Shown one piece after another: positions 6,878-21,746 of a DNA stretch of 64,000 nucleotides; the first letter of the stretch is position 1, and each line of letters opens with the position of its first letter. The stretch comes from Sphingomonas quercus (lineage in GTDB: Bacteria > Pseudomonadota > Alphaproteobacteria > Sphingomonadales > Sphingomonadaceae). A program made the position numbers and the translations under genes. The stretch is from positions 62,001 to 126,000 of the forward strand of contig NZ_JAHKRT010000007.1 of NCBI RefSeq assembly GCF_018863195.1, in the 5' to 3' direction. Under the pieces are notes generated by a model. That model ran no database searches and was not told the DNA's origin. It worked only from the letters and a program-made list of their open reading frames with translations.

Positions 6878-8606
6878 AGGCGCTGACCTCGTCGACGAGG
6901 TTCAGGAGATCAGTGCTCTCCCGCACGGCGAACGGGAGGCCATCCTCGTTACAGTGGCGCTCGGCCCTGGGCCCCGTCCCCTTCAGGCAGGCGGGGACAT
7001 GGCCGTAGAGCGGACGCCGCGCGTCTTCGTCCAAGACGGACGAGGCAATGAGAAGGTAGCGGGCGTTCTGGTAGGGCAGCGTCGTGAACTCCTGCACGCA
7101 TTTCTCGATCAGCGCCTTCTCATCGACGCAGCGGAGCCAGATCAGAATGGCGGCCGCCTCGCCCGACTTCATGTCTTCCCGCAGCTTGCGGTCCGCCAGT
7201 GCTACGAGATCGTCGGACCGGTGCCTCCGCGCAGCGAGCAGCATCCAGATGTTGTAGTTCTGCCAATCGTGGATGGCCCCATCCTCCGCGAGCAGGAACG
7301 CTTCCAGGGCCGGCAGGCAGCGCCCGTCGCGATCAAGCGTGGCGATCAACCGGCAGTACTGATCAGTCGTGACGGCGTGCTCGGACAGCGAGCGCGACAG
7401 CGTGTCGAGGAGGTTAGCCGACAACGCGTCGCCCACGTCGAAGAGTCCGGACTCCACGATCTTCGCCACCCGGTTTACCGCGAAGCGAAAGGTCCGCGAC
7501 TGCGAATCCCTCTCTTCGATGCATCGACTCAGAATCTCGAAGATGTACGTTACCGATCTGGTCACGATTCGCCGGCTGCGGGACTGCCACATCTGGTTGA
7601 TCGCGATGGTAGAACTGTCCTGTGAGGGGAAGTACTCCGCGACTTTCTTGTTCGATACGTCGGGTGCGAGGATCTCGGTCTTGTTGGCGTTGATATTGAG
7701 GCCCACCGTCCGTAGCTGCCGGATGAGATCCTGGAGGGCGCGCCGGGCGTGCAGCTCGGAATCGGCAATGATGCGGATGTCGTCGACGTAGCGGTAGTAA
7801 TCGTAGCCCTTCCTCGTCATCTCCCTGTCCACGAACGACAGCAAGATATTGGACAGGAATGCCGATGCGTCACGGTTCTGCGGCAGGCCATGGTCGCGGC
7901 TGAACGTCCATTGCGTGAGCAGCCGGTCGAGGGTGGCGATCGCGTTGCGGATCTGCAGCTTCTCCGGGCCGGTCGCGGCGAGGTCAGGGACTGCTTGCTC
8001 GAGCGCTTTGATGATCTGCACGCGAGAGATGTTCTCGAAGAAATTGCTCAGGTCGGTGACCAGCAGATGCCGTCCCGACTTGCGGAAGGTCAGCGTGACG
8101 CCTTCGAAGGTGAACCAGCGGTCGATCTTGTTCTTAAACAGATACTTCTCATTAAGGGGAGCAGGCTCGAACCGATAGCTTAGGACGCGATGGCCAAGGA
8201 GTGAATCGTAAAACGGGATCAGAAAACTGCAGATAGCCTGATAGACAAAGCGGTCGAAAAAGTCAGTCTCCAGGCCATAACGTTCCCCGTACCCCTTCTT
8301 TGGAATATTACGGACAACGCTGCGCGTACCGCGGTACTCGCCGTTCCATTCCTGCAAAAGCGAGATAATAATCCGCTTCGCCTCAGCCTGATCCTTGAAA
8401 AGGTCCTCATAATGAAGGCAGTCAAAATACCAGTCGTCACGCATGTCTTGACGGAGGTGCTTCAGCACCAAGTCGAATCGAACTGGAAATCCAAGCGCCT
8501 GGCCGTTCAGCCAGAAGGCGGGACTAAGAGCATAATCGCTCTTTTCGTCAGTCTCACCACTGCTGTTCACTCCAATGTGGTTCCTCGGTTCCAGCGGGTT
8601 AAGCAT
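6870..8606 (-). CDS. Reverse transcriptase, UG/Abi-like defence type
   Basis: The 578-residue protein carries the RT signature: motif A VTDLSNFF (D185), motif B GLPQNRDAS (240-248), motif C YVDD (273-276) and motif D GLNINANKT (302-310). There is no maturase, endonuclease or thumb X domain of group II introns and no retron-type VTG motif that I can see. Residues from about 340 to the end look all-helical, as in UG/Abi RTs that act in phage defence. It is the first gene of a two-gene operon with the polymerase-like gene and is divergent from the STAND operon. The exact UG group cannot be assigned by eye. No clear Shine-Dalgarno precedes the ATG at 8606, so the N-terminus is uncertain. Confidence 0.9.
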   Translation of the reverse strand: MLNPLEPRNHIGVNSSGETDEKSDYALSPAFWLNGQALGFPVRFDLVLKHLRQDMRDDWYFDCLHYEDLFKDQAEAKRIIISLLQEWNGEYRGTRSVVRNIPKKGYGERYGLETDFFDRFVYQAICSFLIPFYDSLLGHRVLSYRFEPAPLNEKYLFKNKIDRWFTFEGVTLTFRKSGRHLLVTDLSNFFENISRVQIIKALEQAVPDLAATGPEKLQIRNAIATLDRLLTQWTFSRDHGLPQNRDASAFLSNILLSFVDREMTRKGYDYYRYVDDIRIIADSELHARRALQDLIRQLRTVGLNINANKTEILAPDVSNKKVAEYFPSQDSSTIAINQMWQSRSRRIVTRSVTYIFEILSRCIEERDSQSRTFRFAVNRVAKIVESGLFDVGDALSANLLDTLSRSLSEHAVTTDQYCRLIATLDRDGRCLPALEAFLLAEDGAIHDWQNYNIWMLLAARRHRSDDLVALADRKLREDMKSGEAAAILIWLRCVDEKALIEKCVQEFTTLPYQNARYLLIASSVLDEDARRPLYGHVPACLKGTGPRAERHCNEDGLPFAVRESTDLLNLVDEVSAYD

Positions 8607-8949
8607 AGGGTTGCGGCGTCGGTTTAATGCGTCTCGATCGGATCGTCACAGCCCGCCGTTCCTGACGAAACTCGCATGTTCTGAATGCCAACGAGTAGCA
8701 AGATCTCAAGGATTAGCCGCTGACAAGGTCGAGCTGATCCTTTGCTCGAACGCCAATCTGATCTCGTCTTCCACGCTCAAAAATCCCTTGATTCCCACCA
8801 TAGCCAACATGACGCTAGCAGCTTCGTCTGGCAACCTGATGTGGCGCAGGATCGGATGGACGAGCGTTCGAAGCTCGCTTCACGTTTGCGCAAAAATCGG
8901 CGGGTATCCCCCCTTTCCTGCGCACGCCCGTATCGCCTATGTTCCACGA
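8607..8949. other. Divergent promoter region between RT and STAND operons
   Basis: These 343 bases must hold promoters for both operons. They contain a short hairpin-forming palindrome (CGAGC-GTTCGAA-GCTCG, about 8862-8878), but no gene, terminator or strong extended structure that would establish a non-coding RNA. Many defence RTs use a nearby structured RNA template, so this is a sensible place to look for one. Confidence 0.4.
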
Positions 8950-11900
8950 ATGTTCGAGATCACCGGCGAAGATGTTGCACGACTGGGGGATGCTGATCTG
9001 CGTACGCTGGTCGCGCGCCTAGCATTGGCGGAGCTTGCCTCCCAGGGACTGCCCCAATCCGCAGTGACGGCGGGCGGGCATCAGGATGCCAGGGACGGAG
9101 GGATCGACGTGCGCGTCGAGGTCTTAGGCGCGCTCGCCGCCGCCGATTTCGTACCGAGACCGGTGACCGGGTTCCAGGTCAAGCGGCCCGACATGCCTGC
9201 ATCCGAGATCATGAAGGAGATGCGTCCGGAACCGGCAAAAGAGCTGCGTCCCGCGATAGCGCGCCTCGCCGAGCGTGATGGGGCGTACATTATCGTGAGC
9301 GCGCAAGGATCGGTTGCCGATCAGCCGCTTATAGACCGACGACAGGCGATCCGCGACGCCCTGACGGACTGCGCGGATGCGGACAAGCTCCACACGGACT
9401 TTTACGATCGCGAGCGGCTGGCCACATGGGCAAATCGCTACCCCGGTGCTGCAGCATGGGTACGCGCTCGGGTTGGCGCGCCGATGACGGGCTGGCGCGC
9501 GATCGGTGCATGGTCGAACACGGAGGTGGTGCAGGGCCATCCTTACCTCGTTAGCGATGAGGCGAAGGTCATCGGTGAGCGGACCGGTGGTCGCGACGAG
9601 CTCACGATCCTGCAGGCGCTCGACACCCTTCGAGAGAAGCTGTCGATGCCGCGCCAGTGCATCCGCCTCATCGGCAGGTCGGGCGTTGGTAAGACGCGCT
9701 TTGTCGAGGCTCTGTTCGAACCGGGCGTTGGGGCGGCCGCCCCGCTTGATCCTGCATTCTCGGTGTACACCGACTTCGACGAGGATATCGCGCCAAGCAC
9801 GCGGGAAATGGCGCGTCGCCTCGTCGAAGCGGGCCAGCGCGCGATCCTTGTCATCGATAACTGCAATCCGGCAACGCACAGTGAGCTGGCCACCATCTGC
9901 AACCGTCCTGGCAGCCAAATAAGCCTGCTCACCGTCGAATATGATGTTCGTGATGACGAGCCCGAGCGCACCGAGGTGTTCCGGCTCGTCACAACGTCGA
10001 AAGGCGCGATCGAGACGTGGCTGCACCGCGAGTTCCCGCATGTCTCACAGGTGGATAGAGGCACGATCGCCCAGTTCAGCGACGGCAACTTCCGAGTTGC
10101 CCGTGCGCTCGCCGGTACGGTGGGTCGGGGAGAGACGCTGGGCCGACTGCGTAGCCAAGAGCTCTTCGAGCGGCTGTTCGTCCAGCGCAACGCTCCTGAC
10201 CATCAGCTGTTGCGCGACGCCGAGGCGCTGGCGCTTGTATACTCATTCGATGGCGAGGATGACGGCCCTTCCGGTGAGCTCGCGAACCTCGGGACACTCG
10301 CTGGACGTAGCGTGCGCGAGCTCTTCGGCGCAGTCGCCGAGCTTCGTGGACGCGGCATCATTCAATCGCGCGGCCGCTGGCGCGCAGTGTTGCCCCAAGC
10401 GATCGCGAACAGGCTTGCCGCAAGTGCATTGGCCCGCATCCCGCCGAGAGCAGTCGACGGCTTCTGGCGATCAGCATCGGCACGCCAACTCAAATCGTTC
10501 GCGCGGCGCATCGGCTACCTCCACGACAGCGCGGAAGCGCGCGAGGTCGTCGGCCGGTGGCTGAATCCCGATGGACCACTGGGGAATCTATTCGAACTGG
10601 GAGACATCGGGCTCGACATCTTGCGCGGCTTGGCGCCGGCCTCGCCCAAGGTGGTCCTTGCGGCGATGCACGCGGAACTGGATGGGGCGCGTGGCGAGCG
10701 TACCATCGCCACCTCGAACCGATCGCGTAGCGGTTGGATCAGGCTTCTAAAGGCGCTGGCGTACGAATCTGGGACGTTCGAAGCGGCGGCGAAGCTGCTC
10801 GCTCGCTTCGTTTGGGCAGAACCGGAAGGCCATAATTCCGATCCGGCGCGGGAGCCATTCGCTGAGCTCTTTCACATCCACCTGTCTGGAACGCGCGCAT
10901 CGCCTGAACAGCGACGGGGCCTCGCGAAGACGCTTATCGCGAGCGGCGACGCCACACAGATGCGCGCTGGCGCGGTGGCGCTTGGTGCGTTGCTCAAAAC
11001 CTCCCTCTTCTCGTCGCACGCGTCGTTCGACTTCGGCGCGCGGCCGCGCGATTTCGGCTGGCATCCCACGACGCGTGACGAGATCGATGCATGGTACAAT
11101 GGCGCTATCGACTTGGCAGTCGACACAGCGCCGGTTCTGCCGGAGGCGAGCTCGCTGCTCGGCAGCCACATACGTGGCATCTGGCATTTTGCAGGTTGCC
11201 ACGATCGCATCGAGGCTGCTGCGGAACGCTTTCGCGTGAACGGCAGCTGGATCGATGGGTGGATTGGTCTGCGCGGCACGCACCGCTGGGATGGGAATGG
11301 CCAGTCCTCCGAGGAGCGAGGGCGTCTAGAGGCCTTGATCAGAAGCGTGGAACCTAAGAGGCTTCTCGAGCGGGCGCGCGCAGTGGTCCTCTCGCACAGC
11401 GCGCTCGGTTTCGACATCACGGACGGTGATGAGGCCGATCCGGTTCAGGCCTATCATCGCGCGTCTGACACGGCGATCGATCTCGGAAAGGCGATGGCCA
11501 CCGAGCATGCCGACCTTCCGGTATTTCTCGGCGAAGTGTTCGCCGGTCATGCCGCGCGGGCATTCGAGTTCGGCTGCGGGCTTGCCGCAGGCTCCAATGA
11601 TCCCCGCGCCACTTGGGATCTGCTGACCAGCGCGTTCGCCGCCGCAGGGCCCGGACAACGCGAGATCAGCATTCTGGGCGGTTTCGTCTCAGCGCTCCAC
11701 CGATCCGATGCTGGCGCCACGAACGCGATTCTCGAGGAGACGATGCGGGATGAGGAACTGCGGCACGCCCTGCCTTTTCTCCAGTCGCGCGCCGCGCTGG
11801 ATCGAGAGGGGCTTGACCGGCTCCGGCGCGTGGCGGCGGCTCGGCTGGTCGAGGCGGAGGATTTCTCGAGCCTCGCATGCGGGGTTGTCGAAGGCACCCA

Positions 11901-12726
11901 ACCTGACCTGCTGGTGGAGATGCTCGATGTCGTCTCCCGCCTGGATAGAGGGTCGGGCGTGGCGCTCGACATCCTCCACACGCGTCTCATGTGCGAAAAG
12001 GATAGCGGAGTCGAGCTGCCCGCTGAACTCACCAGCTATGGGAGGGCTCTCCTTTGCCGGGCAGACTTCGGCCTCGCACGAGCCGGACGCGACTATCGGC
12101 TTGGCGCTCTGGTGGAATATTGCTTCGCCGGCCCAGACGCGGCCGACGACGCCCGCATCCTCTGCCAGCGCCTCGTCGCCGCGATCAGGGCCTATGAGAT
12201 CTATGTCCATGACTCCCATTATTTCCTGACTGCCCTGTTCAAGACTCAGCCGCTTCCCGCGCTTGACTGCGTTCTCGACAATGGCGTCGATGGCGCCGAC
12301 GAGGATATGTTTGAGGTCAGTGTGAGTCGGACCTCGCCATTGGATCAGGTTCCTGCCGCTATGCTGGTCGGCTGGGCCGACCAGGTACCCGAGCGTCGCT
12401 ACCCCCGCCTTGGCGCTGCAATGTCGATCTTCGTGCTTCGAAATCTCGACGAGGTCACCGGCCTGTCTGACCACTTCATCGGAGTGATGGCGCATGCGCC
12501 TGACAAGGCCGCATTCCTGGGCAGTCCTTTCAACACCGTGCATCCGCGCGGATGGGTGGGCTCGCTCGTCGCCAATCTCGAGCATCGCAAATCGGTGCTG
12601 GCCGGCTTGGAGCAACTCGGTGACGCCCAGGTGAACGCGTGGCTCATCATAGCAAACCGCACAATCGACAACTGGATTGCGGCAGAACGCGAGCGCGAAA
12701 ATGCGCAGGAAGAGAGCTTCGAATGA
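8950..12726 (+). CDS. PD-(D/E)xK nuclease fused to STAND ATPase (Avs-like defence protein)
   Basis: The product is 1258 residues. The N-terminal domain has a restriction-endonuclease-like DGGIDV (49-54) with FQVK (75-78), the PD-(D/E)xK pattern of Mrr-type nucleases. A STAND-type NTPase follows: Walker A GRSGVGKT (242-249) and Walker B AILVIDNC (298-305). The remaining roughly 850 residues are helical repeats of the kind used as ligand sensors. Avs proteins share this order and, on sensing a phage protein, cut DNA indiscriminately; the same role is inferred here. The start MFEITGEDVARL is chosen because the nuclease domain begins directly after it; an in-frame ATG 375 bases upstream lies in non-coding-looking sequence. 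It leads a two-gene operon. Confidence 0.85.
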   Translation: MFEITGEDVARLGDADLRTLVARLALAELASQGLPQSAVTAGGHQDARDGGIDVRVEVLGALAAADFVPRPVTGFQVKRPDMPASEIMKEMRPEPAKELRPAIARLAERDGAYIIVSAQGSVADQPLIDRRQAIRDALTDCADADKLHTDFYDRERLATWANRYPGAAAWVRARVGAPMTGWRAIGAWSNTEVVQGHPYLVSDEAKVIGERTGGRDELTILQALDTLREKLSMPRQCIRLIGRSGVGKTRFVEALFEPGVGAAAPLDPAFSVYTDFDEDIAPSTREMARRLVEAGQRAILVIDNCNPATHSELATICNRPGSQISLLTVEYDVRDDEPERTEVFRLVTTSKGAIETWLHREFPHVSQVDRGTIAQFSDGNFRVARALAGTVGRGETLGRLRSQELFERLFVQRNAPDHQLLRDAEALALVYSFDGEDDGPSGELANLGTLAGRSVRELFGAVAELRGRGIIQSRGRWRAVLPQAIANRLAASALARIPPRAVDGFWRSASARQLKSFARRIGYLHDSAEAREVVGRWLNPDGPLGNLFELGDIGLDILRGLAPASPKVVLAAMHAELDGARGERTIATSNRSRSGWIRLLKALAYESGTFEAAAKLLARFVWAEPEGHNSDPAREPFAELFHIHLSGTRASPEQRRGLAKTLIASGDATQMRAGAVALGALLKTSLFSSHASFDFGARPRDFGWHPTTRDEIDAWYNGAIDLAVDTAPVLPEASSLLGSHIRGIWHFAGCHDRIEAAAERFRVNGSWIDGWIGLRGTHRWDGNGQSSEERGRLEALIRSVEPKRLLERARAVVLSHSALGFDITDGDEADPVQAYHRASDTAIDLGKAMATEHADLPVFLGEVFAGHAARAFEFGCGLAAGSNDPRATWDLLTSAFAAAGPGQREISILGGFVSALHRSDAGATNAILEETMRDEELRHALPFLQSRAALDREGLDRLRRVAAARLVEAEDFSSLACGVVEGTQPDLLVEMLDVVSRLDRGSGVALDILHTRLMCEKDSGVELPAELTSYGRALLCRADFGLARAGRDYRLGALVEYCFAGPDAADDARILCQRLVAAIRAYEIYVHDSHYFLTALFKTQPLPALDCVLDNGVDGADEDMFEVSVSRTSPLDQVPAAMLVGWADQVPERRYPRLGAAMSIFVLRNLDEVTGLSDHFIGVMAHAPDKAAFLGSPFNTVHPRGWVGSLVANLEHRKSVLAGLEQLGDAQVNAWLIIANRTIDNWIAAERERENAQEESFE

Positions 12727-12760
12727 TCGCGGCTCGGAGCCGAAAAGGAAAATGTAGCCG

Positions 12761-13762
12761 ATGAGCGACCGCGCCAACGCCTGCGCGATATGCGAGGGTG
12801 CCGCCGGTGCGGTGTGCACGACCTTCCAAGTGTCGGGCAAAGATGCGCTCGGTTTCGCCTGCGAGGCCTGCGGCGAATATGAGGTGGCGCGCACCGCCCT
12901 GGTCAATTGGTTTGGAGGAACGCGCCGGCTCGACGCGCGCGAGCGCGCCGCTCTGGCGCACCGCGTCCGTATCACCGACCGCTCGTCGGGGCGCCCGCTC
13001 GTCACGACGTTCTGGCTGGATCAGTTCGTGCCCACGGCGCGCGTGCCGAGCCCGGCCCTGCAGGCGGCAAATCTCATCCGAGTGGTGGGAGACCATGTGA
13101 GCCACACGGGCGAAGGATATTTCATCGACGGAGTCCGGGATGCCACGCTGATCGGATCCTTCAACCAAATGATGTTTGATCAACTCATCCGCGAGCTGAC
13201 TGAAAGAAAGGTACTGATCAACGCGGGCAGCGCGACCATCCCGAACCCACGCGGACCGGGCGTGCTATCCGGAAGGCTCCATGGGCTCTCGCTTGATGGA
13301 TGGGAACGGTATGAGGCCGAGCAGCGCGGTAAGATGGCCGGAAAATACGGCTTCATGGCGATGAAGTTCGGGGACGTGGAATTGGATGCCTTCTCCGAAC
13401 GCGTGATCAAGCCGGAGGTCGAGTCCGCGATCGGCTACACCGTCGTCGACCTGAGGAACGTCTCACGCGCCGGCGTCATCGACAATCTCATGAGGGAGCA
13501 GATCAGGGATGCTGCGTTCGTGCTGGTCGACCTTACCCATGACAACTTCGGCGCCTATTGGGAAGCGGGCTATGCGGAGGGGCTCGGCAAGCCAGTGATC
13601 TATCTATGCGAACGAACGAAGTTCGAACGCGCTCGAACCCATTTCGACACCAACCATTGCACGACCGTGCTTTGGTCAATCAGCGAGGAAGATCAATTCC
13701 GTCGTGAACTCGTCGCAACTCTCCGCCGATCACTGAACCTGTTCGCAAAGGAGACGGATTAG
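12761..13762 (+). CDS. Zinc-ribbon protein with nucleoside deoxyribosyltransferase-like domain
   Basis: The 333-residue product starts with two CxxC pairs (C8/C11 and C34/C37), a probable zinc ribbon. A middle region of unknown fold follows. A C-terminal domain (about 198-290) has FMAMKF, then DLTHDNFGAYWEAGYAEGLGKP, the conserved pattern of the nucleoside 2-deoxyribosyltransferase/TIR-like fold, with E268 placed like the catalytic Glu. Such domains can act as base- or NAD-cleaving effectors in immunity. It starts 34 bases after the STAND stop on the same strand, so it is probably cotranscribed. Whether it is an effector, a sensor or a housekeeping passenger is inference. Confidence 0.72.
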   Translation: MSDRANACAICEGAAGAVCTTFQVSGKDALGFACEACGEYEVARTALVNWFGGTRRLDARERAALAHRVRITDRSSGRPLVTTFWLDQFVPTARVPSPALQAANLIRVVGDHVSHTGEGYFIDGVRDATLIGSFNQMMFDQLIRELTERKVLINAGSATIPNPRGPGVLSGRLHGLSLDGWERYEAEQRGKMAGKYGFMAMKFGDVELDAFSERVIKPEVESAIGYTVVDLRNVSRAGVIDNLMREQIRDAAFVLVDLTHDNFGAYWEAGYAEGLGKPVIYLCERTKFERARTHFDTNHCTTVLWSISEEDQFRRELVATLRRSLNLFAKETD

Positions 13763-14120
13763 AGAGCAGGCCGGCACCGGACGCCTCTTCGGCTCAAGCC
13801 ATCGCTCGCAACGCCGCCTCCAGATGGCAACCAGGTCGGCGGGGTCCTCGAGCCCGGTGCTTGACCGGGCGATCCTGCCGCCATAGTCGTGGGCCGGAGT
13901 TTCCGGCTCGGAATAGAGCATGATGAGTAAGTTCGCGTGGCCGCAGCGGCGAAAATTACGCTTCCCACTCCATAGCGGACCATTCCGCTCACCTGAATAA
14001 ATGACCGCTTTAGGGCGGAGCCGCTCGCACCTCGAACGACTTGAATTAGGGCGCATATCTGCCGTGGCCCCGATCGGTTTGAGCGGGAGCCACGGCACTT
14101 TATCCCCTCAACGATATCCC
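13763..14120. other. Gene-free 358-bp gap
   Basis: This lies between the convergent ends of the STAND operon and the autotransporter gene. I see no convincing gene, RNA or clear intrinsic terminator in it, although terminators for both flanking genes would be expected here. Confidence 0.4.
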
Positions 14121-19760
<5,640 letters not shown>

Positions 19761-20617
19761 CGCGACGTCCTCCCTGTTCGCATGATGGCGCGCGCGGGGC
19801 GCGCGCCTCCCACCACCAGCCCCCGGCCCAACGGCACGGACGACACTGGCGGGGCTCAAAAACCGCTCTGTTCCAATGGCCCGACATGCACCCACGCCAG
19901 ACCCGACCCCCCACAAGGGCCAACCAACTCACTTCATTATATGAACAGAGAGGCATTAATGAGTTACGGATGATGAGAAATTAAATTGAGTAGTGCGCAA
20001 GATTGAATTCGAGACCGCGCCGGCAAGGGCGTCGAGCCCACCCGCGCCCCTCCTAGCCCGAACGCCGGCGAGAGGGCGTCGCTCCGCCATGCGGATGCTC
20101 CGCGCCACCCTCTCGCCGGGAACAAACGTCCGGGGAACGCGCCGCGCCGCCAGCAATTTGCCCCCGACACGGCGGCCAACTCGGCGCATCCGCAAGGCGG
20201 ATGCAGGCGTTCGGGACGCACACCCTGCGGGCGTAATGTGCAATGGACCCTACGCACGGGTGCTGCGGCGAAAATATCGCGCTAGATCAATGAGATGCGC
20301 ATGTAATACGCGTGCGACACCGGCCCGCAATCCTGTATTACAGCATATACGGCGTCTCATAAGCCACAGGTATCATCCTGAAATATAAGGAGGTTATTTG
20401 TAATACTTGTAATGCGACCCGATTTCCGGGGCGTGTCCCCGTGACCCGATGTGAGGGGGACCGGCTGGCGGTGATCGGGCAACGGGGAGGGGGCCGTCGA
20501 CCCGATCCGGTCGCCTTCCCACGCTCCAACGCACCCTTGAAAATATCATTTCTAGGGCGTAACTGTATTGTGCTTCATGACACTCCGTGAGGGTCCCGGA
20601 TTGGGAGTCCTTACGGC
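19761..20617. other. Non-coding stretch upstream of autotransporter and RHH operon
   Basis: The 857 bases hold promoters for the autotransporter (leftward) and the small-gene operon (rightward). I find no credible gene. An AT-rich part near 20280-20420 contains four TGTAATAC-like half-sites, listed separately, and an isolated AAGGAGG near 20387 that precedes no ORF longer than about 10 codons. Confidence 0.5.
20302..20415. repeat. Four TGTAATAC-type half-sites (possible operator or nicking region)
   Basis: TGTAATAC occurs at 20302-20309 and 20399-20406, its exact inverse GTATTACA at 20335-20342, and a one-mismatch copy TGTAATGC at 20408-20415. The first pair is inverted; the last pair is a 9-base tandem repeat. 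They lie 200-315 bases upstream of a ribbon-helix-helix gene, so they may be its operators or an element-specific recombination or transfer site. Confidence 0.45.
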
Positions 20618-20917
20618 ATGGTTACGATTGTTGTTCGCGTTGACGACGCGCTCCACGCGCGGCTGGCCCGCCGTGCCTCTGGCGCGAACCTGTCCTTCTC
20701 GGCCTTCGTGCGCGCGGTGCTCGAACAGGCGATGGACGATCGCGGCCGCTACGTCTTCTCGTCCCACGACGAGATCCTCGCCACCGCGATCCAGATCCTC
20801 TCGATCGTCGCCACCGCGGTCGGCCAACAATCGCCCCGCGCCCTCGAACAAGGCATGGCCGAGGCCCGAAGGATCCTGGCCCAACGCGGCCTGTTGGGCG
20901 GGGAGGGCGCACAATGA
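20618..20917 (+). CDS. Ribbon-helix-helix DNA-binding protein
   Basis: The 99-residue protein opens with a basic beta strand, VTIVVRVDDALHARLARRAS, followed by two helices (NLSFSAFVRAVLEQAMD), the classic MetJ/Arc/CopG ribbon-helix-helix layout. The C-terminal half is helical. Proteins of this design often accompany transfer or mobilisation genes of integrative elements and bind short repeats such as those just upstream. Its stop overlaps the next start as ATGA, so translation is coupled. Probably an autoregulator or relaxosome-type accessory, but no relaxase is present on the island. Confidence 0.75.
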   Translation: MVTIVVRVDDALHARLARRASGANLSFSAFVRAVLEQAMDDRGRYVFSSHDEILATAIQILSIVATAVGQQSPRALEQGMAEARRILAQRGLLGGEGAQ

Positions 20918-21072
20918 ACGTCCTTCTTTGCCACCACCCGCCCGCCCCCGAACCCCGAGGCGGTGCCCCACACCCCACCAACGCCCCCCTGCTCTCCGAT
21001 CAAGAGGGCAGGGAAGGGCGCCCCAAGCGCACCCCGCCAGCCCCGCGCCGACAGGGCGGAGGACAATCATGA
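20914..21072 (+). CDS. 52-aa Pro-rich protein, coupled between RHH and HTH genes
   Basis: An ATG overlapping the upstream stop (ATGA) opens a 52-residue frame beginning MNVLLCHHPPAPEPRGG. It ends in a TGA that again overlaps the next gene's ATG. Overlaps at both ends suggest real translation as part of a three-gene unit. The composition is Pro, Arg and Gly rich, with no fold or motif recognised. It may serve mainly as a translational linker. Confidence 0.5.
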   Translation: MNVLLCHHPPAPEPRGGAPHPTNAPLLSDQEGREGRPKRTPPAPRRQGGGQS

Positions 21073-21275
21073 CGCCACACGAAAAGCCCCAACACCCCGC
21101 CGAACCCGAAGCCATCACGGTGAGGATCCCGACCGCGCTGCGAATGCTCGGCCTCAGCCGCTCGCAATTCTACCTGATGATGAAAGACGGCGAGATCGAA
21201 ACCATAAAAGTCGGCCGCGCCACCCTCGTCGTGGTGGCAAGCCTCCACCGCTTCGTGGCGGCGAGAAGGCGGTGA
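21069..21275 (+). CDS. Helix-turn-helix protein, AlpA/excisionase-like
   Basis: The 68-residue product reads ITVRIPTALRMLGLSRSQFY, then LMMKDGEIETIKVGRATLVV and a basic end. It matches the winged MerR/AlpA-type helix-turn-helix used by excisionases and element regulators: the first helices bind DNA and the IKVGRATLV segment forms the wing. It is coupled by ATGA overlap to the preceding small gene. It is a plausible recombination directionality factor or regulator for the island integrase, although it lies 16 kb from int. Confidence 0.8.
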   Translation: MTPHEKPQHPAEPEAITVRIPTALRMLGLSRSQFYLMMKDGEIETIKVGRATLVVVASLHRFVAARRR

Positions 21276-21746
21276 GGGGTGGGGGCGGCGTGTATTGGCT
21301 GATAGTTGATAGGTGACTTTTAGAAGATCGCGACGGAATACTGTCATTTGCGAGGCAGGGGATCACATCTCACGCTCGCTTCCGCTCGCGATAATCGTTG
21401 ACGGACCAGTAGGTCTGTTGAGATCTCAAGTTTCTCGGCGGTGCCACGACCAGGATTCGGAGAATCACAACCGATTTGGACCTTCTATTCAGGCTCAATC
21501 CGGTTCGATCCAGTGGGCTTTCAATACGGTGGGCCCGGATTCTGTCACTTCCGCCCCTCCGGCGAACAAAACCGCTTGCGGCGCTCCGCATGCTTTCAAA
21601 CTTACAATATTCTTTGCTTCTTAGCCTACGGTCGCTAGCGTAGCATCGGACTGGGGGGCGCTGTTATTGTTTAGGCGGGGGATTGTCGGTCGAATTGCGG
21701 ATGCGACGACCCCGTGGTCGCCGACGACTGACGGTGCGCGCGGTGA
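21276..21746. other. Non-coding gap of about 470 bp before the GHKL operon
   Basis: This stretch lies between the AlpA-like gene and the GHKL operon. It is distinctly less GC-rich than the surroundings, especially 21540-21680, and should contain the promoter for the downstream operon. I see no convincing gene, RNA or repeat. Confidence 0.4.

Noticed and set aside
6870-8606. Group II intron maturase or retron RT
   Set aside because: No maturase or HNH domain, no intron-like flanks, no VTG motif of retrons, and a helical C-terminal half fits UG/Abi RTs better.
8575-8949. Upstream in-frame extension of the STAND protein by 125 codons
   Set aside because: The extension overlaps the divergent RT 5' end and its composition is unlike the nuclease domain that begins at MFEITGEDVARL.
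20387-20433. Strong AAGGAGG followed by a very short frame
   Set aside because: The only ATG downstream gives about 10 codons with no conserved gene following in range; no evidence that it is a leader peptide.
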